DNA of 64,000 nt from Blasia pusilla (taxonomy: Eukaryota; Marchantiophyta; Marchantiopsida; Blasiales), in contig CM114271.1 of assembly GCA_050084515.1 (NCBI GenBank), forward strand, positions 26,164,001 through 26,228,000, written 5' to 3'. This document shows positions 1 through 15,608 of the stretch, one piece after another. The notes under the pieces were generated by a model. The model made no database searches, had not been told where the DNA came from, and saw only the letters and a list, made by a program, of their open reading frames with translations. Made by a program: the position numbers and the translations under genes. The first letter of the stretch is position 1. The number at the start of each line of letters is the position of its first letter.

Positions 1-19
1 ACCTCCTCCGCTGCTTGAC

Positions 20-410
20 CTAGTTAGCATTTCGGTGCACAAAAATGATTTTTTTAATAACTAATTTTTTCAATGAGGATAAATTTTCATTTTATATAAT
101 TTTAAACAAATAACAACACTCCACTCTCCTAAATAACTTCACTTTTTAATTAGAAATCTAAATAATATTCCATTCTCCTGCAAAATTTTAAACAATACCT
201 CCTTTTCCACTTCTCCCACGAAAATAAAGCCCATCAATTAAATTAGTAATTACTTTTAATGGATAAAATCACTTTCCTCGTTCGTTCAAATTGATTTTCT
301 TTCCCAATATATGATTTAAGGGACAAAACTGAATATAGGGTATTTAGATAGATTTTGAAGATAGATCCATCATCGGGCAATTATCTTACCACTCTAATGA
401 AAAGATAATA
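20..410 (-). mobile_element. Helitron-family 3' region remnant
   Basis: A CTAG followed by an imperfect 'gcatttcggtgcac' stem, then AT-rich sequence, closely parallels the stretch at 38,050-38,480. Both share 'gattttttt' just after the stem and, further on, similar 'ccacttctcccacgaaaataa' and 'ttcaaattgattttctttccca' segments. On the minus strand this is the 3' end of a Helitron-like element. The base outside CTAG is not the expected T, so the end is degraded. No protein-coding sequence is visible. Confidence 0.45.
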
Positions 411-1552
411 ATATCCACTTTATTATAAAAACAAAGAAAGGATCATCACAAATATTGCAAGAAAACTTGACAATGTCGAAGGAAGAAGTGGGCCTTGTTA
501 GGAGCAATGTTTAATTAGTGTCTCCCGGTCAATACACGTGTCAGAAAGTAAAAATATTCCCAAGTGGCATGTATAATGCCATAGGCTAGCTTGCTTATCG
601 TAGAAAGATCTCAAAGAAAGGAAATTGCACCCTTAAGGACTTGCTCGACAAATGGGATGGCAACCCCACCCATACAAGGGAAGAGTTTTATTTTGTACCC
701 AAGTTCAAACGGGGTTAATTGATTTACCCTCCAAACTTGCCATAAATTGCAACAGTGCAATTTTCTCAATGTTATTACTCTTTTCAAAGTCCGATTCGAT
801 TAGGGAGGGGCACAATTTAAAAAATTCCATACGATTCTACTGATGGTCTTATGAAAGTTGCCAAATGTACTCATCCCAAGAATCAATATGCATTGAAAAT
901 GTTATGTTAATTCCTTTAGGAGTAGGTGTTCCAAGTCTTCTTTGCAAGAATGTTTCAAGCATGAGGAAGAAAGAAGGTATAGCCAAATTGGAATGAGGAT
1001 ATTTTATGTGTTGTATTTATTATTCCTTTTGTGTGTGGGCATTTTGAATTTTTTGTTTTCCATGAGGATGCACGGTCTATCTAGGGAAGAGAGGGGGTGA
1101 GAAAAATTGGTTCATATCCATATTTATGTGGGGAGTTTCGATAACATTTAAGGCTATTTGCAAAAAAAAACCAACTTAATTCCCGTGGCTTACACAAGCA
1201 TGCTCCAACAATGAGGAAAGCCTAGGTGACACTTCGTTGATGCGGCATAAAAAACCTGATGTGGCATATTACATGTGGCTTGGAAGGTGGCTTCGAAGGT
1301 CGGATGTTGCCTTGGCGCAAAAATGCTTCTCCTCGTTCTCGAAACAATAGGCCCCCTCCTCTACATAGGCAACATGATCCATCAAGGTAGGTGTATCTCC
1401 TTGGAGAAACCTTGAAGCCATAATCGGCGGTACCAACACCCAACTTCCCAAAAAGGCTGCGGGAGCAGATGCAACTGTGGAGGAAAGTCCCACCCCTCCA
1501 AAAGAAATAGGCAAGATAGCTTGTCATGAAAGGTAGTCCGAGGTTGGCTGCC
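411..1552. other. Gene-free AT-rich stretch
   Basis: Only short unconvincing reading frames occur on both strands. I see no repeat structure, conserved motif or RNA gene. Confidence 0.6.
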
Positions 1553-2160
1553 CTACCTCAAAAAAATGTAGCAGTAGCAACACAGGTTAGTGAAGTAGCA
1601 ACAGCAAGAAGAGGGGGAGCAGGAGCTGCACCAGCAGAAGTGGAGTCCAAAGATGGAACTTGCAGCAGCAAAAGCTATTGCAAAAACAACAGCAGGAGTG
1701 AGTGAGTCCGAGGTTGGAGCAATTGCAATATAGCAAAGGGCAAGACCTGGTTTGCAGCAGCAGGAGTGACTAACTTGTGTGTTGGACATAGAAGAGAGCA
1801 AACCAGAACTTCTGTGTGAGGGCTTCAGTAGAGAGCAAAGGGCAAGACCTGTTTTCCAACAACAGCACCACCACCATCAACAGCAATAGCACCACCACCA
1901 CCACCAATAACAACAACAATTGCAGCAGCAAGGACAACAACAACCAGCCGAGATCCTAAACAGCAGCAGCAAGAGTCCGAGAGTGAGCTCTTGCAGCAGC
2001 AAGAGTAAAAACCTCGGATGGAACCAGGTGCAGCACCAACAAGTGTCCGAGAGCAAAAGCCAACAGCACCACAACCTCGGACAAAACCAGATGCAGCAGG
2101 ATCTCCTTGAGCTGAAACAACAGCAAAAAATCTGAATGGGAGAGCAATGGAGCCTTCTCT
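1553..2160 (+). repeat. CAG/CAA-rich degenerate repeat island
   Basis: Runs of CAG, CAA and CAC alternate with recurring 'gagtccga' and 'acctcgga' blocks spaced a few tens of bases apart. The plus strand at 1,920-2,135 can be read as a Gln/Ser-rich peptide, and the minus strand as Cys/Val/Leu-rich peptides. Open frames on both strands are expected from trinucleotide composition. It is either a decayed glutamine-rich coding exon or a degenerate minisatellite. I cannot tell which. Confidence 0.5.
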
Positions 2161-3454
2161 GAAGCACAAGCAGCAGCAAATTGAACAGGCCAGGCTTCGC
2201 CTTGGTAGCAAAGACTCTAAGTCCCTATCTCTCCAACTTGGAATATGAGGGAGAGAATGGCATTAGGTTCCGACTACCCCTTCTCCCCCCTCCACTCCAA
2301 ATCAACGGCCCTGATCAACCCTACTTGATCCAGTGGCTTAAAGTCCCTATTGGGAGTGATATTAGGGCTCTCCTTGTTCGTGAGTCCACGATCAAATCTG
2401 AGCATCCTAGGGCTCACATACACCTCTGATAAAGACCCTTGATTCTCCTAATCCAATTGTTCTGAAATCTCAAATACATAAATTCAAAGGGGGGGTTGGA
2501 GAACGATATGAGGCCATCTAGCTCTAAAAGCCAAACTTTCTTCCCTTATGACAATTTTGGTGCTTTCAACCTAATCCTTTCATTTTCACCATTAGATCTT
2601 CCCCATTTTTTTTATGTTTTAATAACCATCTTGTTTCTTATGAACTAGACGGTTCAGATCTTCATTTTCATGTTGCAGTTTCAAAATAAAAATCCCAAGA
2701 GACATATCATGTTTGGTTTTGAATTCCATCCTCACAAGTTAAAAAACCCTCAAACTTTGCAGATCGCTCCCATGCTTCAACACATGCCCATGAAACTTTT
2801 TAGGACTAGAAAATGAGTATAGAGAAATTTGTGCTCTCCTGCTCACAAACGCGCAAGTCCCATGATGGAGGGGATGGAACATACAATTGGACCACTCGAT
2901 TTGAATGAAACTTTTGAGGGATGTGTGACATCCCACTAGGGGTGATGTGAATGGTTCAGATCATGAAATCTGGCTTTTAAAAAGCCTCCAAAAGTTTCCT
3001 TAGGTTTTAGGGTTTGGAATTTTAACTTAGTCTCGAAAGATCATTAGGCTCTGAAAAATATCCAGCATTATGAAGATATAGAAATACATATCTTGAAAAA
3101 GTTTCAGATTTTTTGGAGGTCTTATGATGAGGGTTTGTCTACATGACCTCACCCAAAGTTTATTTGTGTTTTTTTTAATGTTTTTAAGGAAGGTGTTTTT
3201 TCTTTTCTATGGGACTTTTGATATATATATTTTTATTAAATGTTTACCTAAAATAATATTTTAATGCATTTAGTAACTTGTACCCTTTTATTTTTTCTAC
3301 TTGGATTTTAGATTGTGTCACCCCTTGCTTACATACCATTGCAAATTTGGCAAAAAAAAACCACCCTATCTTAGCGGTGAGTACTTCCAAAATTTGGAAA
3401 AAAATTTAATAAAAGTTCCCCTATCTTTGCTCTCACAAGGGCAAGTAATCCAAT
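2161..3454. other. Gene-free stretch
   Basis: No recognisable coding, RNA or repeat structure. Short frames at 2,181-2,429 (+) and 2,739-2,936 (-) show no family features. Confidence 0.55.
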
Positions 3455-3735
3455 GAACAGTAAAGTCCCCGAGCCCATAGCTGGGCTAGACGCGAGCCTC
3501 TTGCGGGCTCCGCGTGGTCCGAGCTGCGCGCCCAACTCGTTCGCGATGCGGGAGCCAGCTTGCCGGATGCGAGCTAGAAATTAGGCAACAAAAATGGGCG
3601 TCAGGTTGCATGGACGTGATGCGGGCTATCCTAGCAAGGGCGGAATGCTCGATCGGCGCATCGCGAAGCCCATACCCGTGCCAACATGAACGTGTTCGCG
3701 AAACAAATTTTTTCCGTGCACAACGTAAACCATAC
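3455..3735. mobile_element. GC-rich TIR element, palindromic subfamily (copy A)
   Basis: A sharply GC-rich block sits in AT-rich DNA. Its left edge reads 'gaacagtaaagtcc' and its right edge 'acaaattttttccgtgcacaacg'. These resemble the ends of better-preserved copies, for example 'gcgaacaaagtcc' at 17,797 and 'cagactttttccacctgcaacc' at 43,492. The interior is full of gcgggct/agcccg-type inverted motifs. Termini are degraded and no coding sequence is supported. Confidence 0.5.
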
Positions 3736-4798
3736 TAATCTCTCAAGTAAGAAAAACTAATTCCCCATTTTGATCAAATTTATTTTTCCAAAATATAGTT
3801 TAAATTTCCCTCCAAACTAAGTCGAGAACTAAGTTTGTAAATTCTAAAAGCATTTATAAATGAAAGTTAAAATTTGAGCTTTTAATTATTTTTTTATTAA
3901 ATATAAAAGATAAAACAAATGATAAAATATAAAACATTTGAGGGGGACTGAAAGTTCTTTTCATTAAGAGTGAGAAAAGTTGAACGTCTTTTCATGGAAA
4001 ATTGATGTTATTACTTTAATCTCTTTCCACCCACTTTCTAGCTTAGTCTAGGATAAAATCAAATCAAACTTCAAGAGAATTGAAAAGATTCACACATGGC
4101 CCTCATTAGGAGCTTTTGAAATGAGCCGATCCCATATTAAGAGTTATAACTTTAATAGAAAATTATATTTTATTGGATTTAGTTTCCAAAAAATTTCAAG
4201 AAAATTTACTTCCAACCACGCTTGAAAATTACAAATATTTTCTAAAATAAAATCGATTGCATATATTTTAGTAATAATTTATTAGCCACTCTTCTATTAC
4301 TAACCAATGTTTCTTTCCAAAATTGGAAAATACATTCAAAATTTCCCTCCAACTAAGCTTCAAATTGAAAGATATAAGTAATTTTCATTCTAAGCACCCT
4401 AAAAAAAGTATTCTTCTTTAAATAGGTAACTATACTTATCACCAAGGAGACTTAAGAGATTTCCATAAAGATTGAAAGATCCAAATAAAAAATATATATG
4501 TCTTTATGGTTATGGAATCCTTATTTCCTTCTTTTCAAAAAATATTTTCCCTTGATCATTTCAAAATAAATAATCTCAAGCTTATTACTACGTTCATTTT
4601 TTCGACCCTCATGTAGAAAGAAAGAAAATAAAATAATTATTTTCCTCCAATATTTTCTTTTTCTAAAATAGAGTTAAAACTTCCCTCCCAACCAAACTTG
4701 AAAATAGAAAAAGAATTTAGAACCGAAAGTCTTTTTTATCCTTTAGAAGAATAAATTTTTTTCACTCTTCCACTATTATCCTTCTATATTTCACAAAA
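3736..4798. other. Gene-free AT-rich stretch
   Basis: Repeated short phrases such as 'aaaatttccctccaaactaag' recur here and around 4,330, 4,670, 5,390 and 5,830. This suggests diverged copies of one old repeat. No coding sequence is visible. Confidence 0.5.
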
Positions 4799-5182
4799 TC
4801 CATATTATTATGGGAAAGCGTGGCACCTATTCATCCTCGGGTTAGCTAACCCGAGGTTAGACTCGGGCGAAGGGCTCGTGCAAAACAAACCATCCTAAGC
4901 ATAATCGAACCTGGAGCTACACCTTAATAGTGAGTGCACCATCCACTCCACAAGAGTCCCGTGCATGATACATAAGGTATTAATAAATGTTTTAACTTAT
5001 TACCCAAAATAGAGCCTGAGACGTCAGGATCTTGATCTGGGGTGAACTAACTCGAGGATGAATACGCGAGGTGGGAAAGCGACCTTTCATTTTGCAAACA
5101 CTTTTTCTTTTGACACTTGGCACTTTCAGTCAATAAGATCGTCCGCTTCCTGAACCAATAGGATCGTTCGAAATTAATTTTA
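4799..5182 (+). mobile_element. Helitron 5' segment, split by a MITE
   Basis: The segment starts A|TCCATATTATTATGGG, like the 5' ends at 5,183, 38,884 and 45,036. The sequence 'ctttcattttgcaaacact', which should follow directly, lies downstream at 5,085, because 251 bp have been inserted. The same phrase follows without interruption in the next unit at 5,206. No 3' hairpin-CTAG end is visible, so this is a 5' fragment. Confidence 0.6.
4821..5071. mobile_element. MITE with 9-10 bp target duplication (Mutator-like)
   Basis: The direct repeat TGGGAAAGCG occurs at 4,811-4,820 and 5,072-5,081 and brackets a 251-bp insert. The insert ends are inverted: left 'TATTCATCCTCGGGTTAG', right (reverse complement) 'TATTCATCCTCGAGTTAG'. 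Nine-bp duplications with longer inverted repeats are typical of Mutator-like elements. The interior has no coding capacity. It contains a T-arm-like 'ggttcgatta' on the minus strand near 4,905. The family assignment is inferred from duplication length only. Confidence 0.65.
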
Positions 5183-5300
5183 TCTATATTATTATAGGAG
5201 ATTTCCTTTCATTTTGCAAACACTTCTCTTTTTTACACTTAGCACTTTCAACCCATAAGATAGTCTGGTTTCTGAACCACTACAATCGTTCAAAAAATTA
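5183..5300 (+). mobile_element. Helitron 5' end, tandem to the previous one
   Basis: The sequence A|TCTATATTATTATAGGAG is followed by 'ctttcattttgcaaacact' and a block beginning 'cacttagcactttcaaccc'. It repeats the unit at 5,085-5,175 with mismatches. This looks like a head-to-tail copy of the same family. The 3' end was not found. Confidence 0.55.
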
Positions 5301-10269
<4,969 letters not shown>

Positions 10270-10302
10270 CTAGTGAAGCCCGTGCACACGTGCTTAACCA
10301 GT
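10270..10302 (-). mobile_element. Helitron-like 3' terminus
   Basis: On the minus strand a GC-rich stem region (GCACGTGTGCACGGGC) is followed after four bases by CTAG at 10,270-10,273. This is the layout of Helitron 3' ends, with hairpin, short spacer and CTRR. The host base is G rather than the expected T, so this end is weaker than those at 15,468 and 39,909. It lies at the left edge of the GC-richer island with the sugar transporter gene. Confidence 0.4.
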
Positions 10303-10520
10303 ATACGTAGAAAAGAAATGCACGGACCTTGGAAGGTTCTCCATGGACGGATTCCTACATAGTATTTTCTGTCCGTTCGACACTTGGCACTCACATCCCG
10401 TGACACGGAATAGGGCTACAGGAGCTAACGTGTATCTGCATCCGGGATTCCGTGCCTCTGTGGTCGGGTCAGGTTGGTTTATGAATTCTCTCATAAAGCG
10501 AGTCCAGTGCCTTCCCGCTG

Positions 10521-10546
10521 TTAGCGTATATCCGCGTATACGCTAA
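10521..10546. repeat. Perfect 10-bp inverted repeat (hairpin)
   Basis: TTAGCGTATA and its exact complement TATACGCTAA are separated by six bases (TCCGCG). It lies where the sequence becomes GC-richer. It could be the trace of an excised element, or a structured 3' flank of the minus-strand gene further on. Confidence 0.7.
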
Positions 10547-11983
10547 AGGGCGTAGCGGAGCGAAGGCTGCGTGTTCGGGCGTGGCGACAACAGTGGCTCT
10601 GGCGGCGGAGGCCGTGGCCACTGGAGAGTGCGCACGAGATGCCTCGGAAGTACACGAACAACAATGAGTCCTTTAGAGTTGGTGGCGGGGAGATTTCGTC
10701 TAGCGACGAGTTATTCTATATAAGTGACAATGGTAGGCTAAGCGCCAACATCTGATCTGGCTCTGCATTCGCGCGCACTGTAGCAGCCTAGAGAACAATT
10801 CATGACGAGAGGTTTTTGTGTCAACGAAGTCGTAAAGCGGAAACGAGTGTCCAGTGATGTACGACTGCGCAGCGATTCTTTTTGGAGTAATCGCGTATTT
10901 TAAGGGAATGGAGATGAGTGCGTCCGACGCGGTCTCGCAATATACTTTTTAGTACTTGTGATATGTGCCACACATTCTTTGGATTTGAAGTGATCGATTT
11001 CCTAAAGCTTATCATAATCTTCTTACGCGAAGAGGACCACGCATCCTGCAGACCTGGATCTCCTCGCTTTCGAATCGCTTTGAGTCTTTGACGGCATTTC
11101 GGAGTCTATCTATGGGAACCGGAATTTTAGAGGCGTAGATGATGTCAGATTTCAAATGAGCTTTGTGCAATCGCAACGTGCGCTGAGCCACGGTACTCGA
11201 GCAGGGGCTACAACTGATTCGGGAATTGTGCGGACTTGCAGATCTTGAACGTGCTTGACGAAAAAGTGCAGATATGGCGATGTCAGGAATCCGATGTCAG
11301 GCGTATGGAATCGGAAGTAGATTCGACTGATGCAGAAATAGTACTTGAGATACTATGGCATGGTAATTACGTTGACAGCTTTGTCGGAATCGAGATTCTC
11401 CAAACTCTTTTCCTCGCGACGCGTTTTACACATAACAAGGACAGTCATCTCATACACGAACTTTTGCAGATGTAATGTCGCGTGGATCGTCATGTGATCT
11501 CGTTTGCCATTTCTTTTCGCACTCTTTACAATTGAAATACTGCTCAGTAATCTAACAGAAATGGACGACAATAAAAGACTAGTGTCCGTCTCGTAATCTC
11601 AAGAAACTTTCTACAAGAGTTTCCCTTCTGTAGTAGTTGCACAAAGAGCACAGACGTGAAAGCAACAGTTGCTCATTTCGACCATCGTCCGCTCCTGACA
11701 TTCTTAGTACCTAGTAACTGTTACATTCTCCTGATGATCCCCGTTTTGTACAGCCTCCTCATTTCTGACGACAGTGAACTACAAAATCACCTACGTGGAA
11801 GTAATGTTTGATTTCGAGACACATCATGCACGCTATGATCAGGGCAGCGTTAGAGACGACGGCCCTGTCGCCGATTTCTGTGATAGGATGTCAGCGGCCT
11901 TAAAATTGATGTCCCGAGCTCGCAATACTACAGGCAAGTCGGGAAGGAAGCACGGGAAGAATCCAGTCATATTGGTAAGAAGT
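10547..11983. other. GC-richer 3' flank of the sugar transporter gene
   Basis: Base composition matches the neighbouring gene rather than the AT-rich surroundings. No convincing exon is seen on either strand. Part of it is probably 3' untranslated sequence of the minus-strand transporter. Confidence 0.45.
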
Positions 11984-14582
11984 CTAGATCGCTTCACCGA
12001 GTTTCGCTTGGGCATTTACTTGCTGCTCAGCCGTGGCTTTCAACTCGAGCTCGCGGTCAGAGAAAGGAGGCACAAATCTCTTCCAGAACCAGTGAGTGCC
12101 CCAGACATGTTGCATTTCTTCGATCGGAATTCCCTTGGTCTCGGGCAAAAAGAAGATGACGAAAATGGTCATGACCAAGATCCACGCAGTGAAGAAAAGG
12201 AAGATACCATACTGCATCTTACAGAGCATGGATAAGAACGCCTGGGCGATCACGAAGGTGAAGAAAAGATTAGTCGACACTGTGATACTTTGTCCTGCAG
12301 ATCGCGTCTCGAGAGGAAAGGTCTCGCTGGGAATCAGCCATCCCAGAGGACCCCATGACCAAGCGAACGCTGAGACATAGACGCAGATTAGCACTACTAT
12401 CACTATAGCGCTTCCGCTGGGGAGCTTACTAGTGTTACTCAACTGTGCTCCAAGGATCACTCCTATCGCCAGCTGCACAGTCCCACAGAAATCCAGTCAG
12501 AGGGCTACAATCCTTCCTTCACAGGCTTTATGGGCTTACCTCACTGGCTTGCCCATAAAATTCCGACTAACGCCACCTTCGTACGGACGGCTCGCAATCC
12601 GACGCATCGTGACGTGATGATGCGTGCTACTGCTAGGAAAGGACGTTCATGGTGCAGCAATCTCCCGGTCCAGTCGAGTAAAGATCGAAACTACCCGAAA
12701 GACTGCGAGCCACAGCAGTTACCGCCCGCCACTGGAAATAAAAAAACGGGACAGCTACGGCAATGGAGATAAGAAATGTAGTAAAATCCGAGACGAATAT
12801 CGACGGTTGTTAGTTCCAATCTTCCAAGTTGAGTAGTACTTGTGCAGTCGGTGATTTTATGATATTATCAGAGACAGGGTCGTTTCGCTTATCTGTACCT
12901 GAGCGACGAACATCTGAACTCCGGCTTGCAAGAGCAACACTCTCCGGCCCACCTTATCGACAATGGCGACTGCAACTACGGTAGAGAGCACATTGACGCT
13001 CCCGGTGATGACGGCGGAGTAGAGAGCCGCGCTGGAACCAAATCCCAAAGTTTGAAACAGAACCGGAGCGTAGAACATGATGGCGTTGATGCCGGAGAAT
13101 TGCTGGAAAAGTTGCAACAAGATGGCGATCACGAGCTGAGGACGGTTTCGCCTTTTCAAGATGTTCTTGAACGGGTGCTTAACGAGCGCCGCGACTTCAC
13201 TGGCGAGGACCATGTCGTCGTACTCCGCCTGCACATTAGGAGTGCCTCGGACCTTCTGCAGGATTCGCTTCCCCATCTCCATTTTGCCACGCTCGATCAA
13301 ACTATTGGGGGTCTCCGGAAGCAGCATGCCTCCCAGTGCCAGTAGACCTGCAGGAACTCCGGCCAGCCCGAGCGCCAAGCGCCAACCCCACGGATTAATC
13401 TTCTCTGCTCCGTAGTTGACAAGATTTGCGAACAAAATTCCCACGGTCACTGCGAGCTGGAAGAGAATATTCAGGCCTCCTCGTAGGTGCGTGGGTGCAA
13501 TCTCCGACAGATACAAGGGAACAGCCTGCACCCATTACCATGTGTGAGAGATTTTTCATCACCAAACGGAGACGCTACTTTTTGGCGAAGCAAACAGTCG
13601 GAAGCAGCGAATGATAGCGGCCTCCGACCTTCTGTCGTTGCATGGAAGCTCAACGTCGGAAGTTCATGAAATTGACGAAGTTCTCGACACGACTCGAGAG
13701 GGCCTTGTCTGATGGCCTCACCTGGTTGGCAAAACCGACTCCACAACCGAGTAGAACTCGCCCCAGGATGAGAACTACGATGCTAGGAGCCGCTGCACAC
13801 ATCGTCGTTCCAATCACAAAGCAAACAGCGGCAATTTGCATCGTCGGACGTCGCCCGAGTCGACGAGAGGTGTATGAGGCGAAATAAGTTGCCACCAGGC
13901 CGGCGATGTACAAGCTGGACGTGAAGGCCTGCAGTTTTTGATTGTTGTACTTGCAGTAGTTTCCATCGGGATTATTTGGGTCCGTCTTCCTCGCGAGGAC
14001 TTCGGGGAAGAATTTCGCCAGAAAGGAGTCCATGCTCGTCACACCCCCTGCACCGAACAAGGGAATCCCACACAGTGATCAAAACAAGATCGTAGGAAGC
14101 CTAATCAGGCGCCATCTTGCCATCCTTCCAGCCTCCGTGAGCAGGACCCCAATCTGTCGCATCCTAGAATCTATTTATTATTCACTTCCAACGGAAACGA
14201 ACTGCGACGTTTCTTCCGCCGCAACAAAACTTCAATCGTAACAGTCCATTACAGTCCCGACATCGCGCACTTCATCCCCTCTGAACAATCCCCAGTACCA
14301 CGTAGGAGCTCATCTCATCCAATTCAGTCTCCCTAGAGGTGCAATCGCCACGAATCTTACGAACGACGGTCCGCGCAGAGCTCCAGACGAAGATCCAGAG
14401 ATCAGCGGGAAGAAATAAAGACAGTGCATCGAACTGAGCAACAAACCTGAAATTCCAACATCGTAGCCGAACATGAGACCGCCGCTGGCCGCCAAAATGC
14501 AAGTTAGAATCACGTAGATTGTGACTCTTCCCTCGTAAGGCTTCCGGCCTGGATCCTGCGGAGCTAGCATACCCCCCGCCAT
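11984..14582 (-). CDS. STP-type monosaccharide/H+ symporter, four exons, intact
   Basis: Plasma-membrane hexose-proton symporter of the plant STP family (major facilitator superfamily, 12 membrane helices). Exons on the minus strand are 14,447-14,582, 13,722-14,047, 12,899-13,525 and 11,984-12,472. All three introns (399, 196 and 426 bp) have GT-AG borders and the joins keep frame. The product is 525 residues, normal for the family. The start is MAGGML at 14,582. Family marks are all present: [10 protein letters not shown] in helix 1 (proton-donor Asp41), [14 protein letters not shown] (Arg142), [42 protein letters not shown] and FLPETKG. Sugar-contact positions known from STP10 are kept: Gln177, Gln295, Gln296, Asn301, Asn332 and the helix-10 Trp (408). 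Cys77 and Cys447 match the lid disulphide. The first intron splits the Gly of GISGG. Nothing suggests decay. The exact substrate cannot be told from sequence. Confidence 0.96.
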
Positions 14583-14683
14583 CTTCAGACCACCTCTCTG
14601 ACAGTCGCGCACGTCACCGCAGTGCAATTCCGACTCCCCTCGAGCCCCCCGTCGTCAGACTGTCCAGCGCCAGCAGTCGAATC

Positions 14684-14718
<35 letters not shown>

Positions 14719-15467
14719 CACGGCGTGACGATACAGCCACCGAAATTCGAGGTGCGGACAAGCGCCAAGGCAGTCAACACCGCAAGACGGGGGCGGGAGG
14801 AGAAGACCGGGATCCGGAGACGGTCGCTCGTGCCCAGGGAATTTCGACAGCATGCGATCAACTTTACGAGCGAGTGAGCTTCAGTCGCAAGAACACTGGT
14901 ATGAATCGATCCGTCGTCTGCCCCGCCCACCAGCACCTCTCGATCCGTTGTTCGCGTGACTGCAGACCCCCTGACAAATCCCTCACATGAGCCTGCAAAT
15001 CTCGCGATGCCCGACTCCGAACACGAGCTCTCGGAATCGCGGGGCTCTCTTGTCGCTCGCAGACACAGCCGACACGGACTTCGGTCCACTCTTTTTGTCA
15101 GGGCAAGCTTTCGGTGCAACGAGGAGTCCGATTCTCCTGCTTTCTCCCGTCCCTCCGCCGCTTATTTATTTCCTCCATGTCCCATGGGCGATTCTGGCCC
15201 GCCCGCAGGCGCCAGATTCCGTTGCCATGGAGCGTGGGATCGCTCCCGGACCTCGCTTCGCGTGGCGACCGCGGGGTCCTCCAGGCTCGGGCACTTTTCG
15301 TCCGGCGTTTTCTGTCCTCCTCACCGTCTCTTCCCTGCCCGACACTGAGGTGAACCCGTGGGTATCACCTCTCGATTGCCTTTTCTTCTGCGAACATTAA
15401 AAGAACTGGTACATGCGCGTGGATATGAGATAACGGGAAAAACCTTGTCCTCCAATATATAAATAAA
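14583..15467 (-). promoter_or_regulatory. 5' leader and promoter region of the sugar transporter
   Basis: GC-rich upstream sequence of the minus-strand STP gene. The (GA)15 tract at 14,686-14,715, read in the sense direction about 100-130 bp before the start codon, is a common feature of plant core promoters and 5' leaders. Long overlapping frames on both strands here look like compositional artefacts. The transcription start cannot be placed. Confidence 0.5.
14686..14715. repeat. (CT)15 / (GA)15 microsatellite
   Basis: A perfect dinucleotide tract just upstream of the STP start codon. It is (GA)n on the coding strand and could act as a GAGA-type element. Confidence 0.95.
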
Positions 15468-15608
15468 CTAGTATAACCCCCGTGGTGAAAATCACCGTAG
15501 AAAAAGACTCTGCTCCGTTTATTTAACTCCGCTCTTACACCTGTCGTACGGAGGAGGGTCTTCGAATCCCGTTCTCTTTTAATTATATATAATATATAAA
15601 AAATAGAT
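15468..15608 (-). mobile_element. 141-bp mini-Helitron
   Basis: On the minus strand it begins A|TCTATTTTTTATATATT and ends with a hairpin (GGTGA/TCACC stem, AAA loop, about 15,484-15,496), a short spacer and CTAG|T. Insertion between A and T, a TC start, a 3' hairpin and CTRR end are Helitron hallmarks. Internal 'CCCTCCTCCG' is shared with the element at 39,909-40,077. It has no coding capacity. It directly abuts the sugar-transporter island. Confidence 0.7.

Noticed and set aside
1825-2211. Cys/Val-rich minus-strand frames of 100-128 codons
   Set aside because: Antisense reading of CAG/CAA repeats. Composition is repeat-driven and no domain is visible.
11774-13887. Plus-strand frames over the STP exons (up to 153 codons)
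   Set aside because: Shadows of the minus-strand STP exons, which carry the conserved protein.
14622-15400. Plus- and minus-strand frames of 105-154 codons upstream of the STP gene
   Set aside because: They overlap on both strands in GC-rich DNA and lack family features. The region fits promoter and leader sequence.
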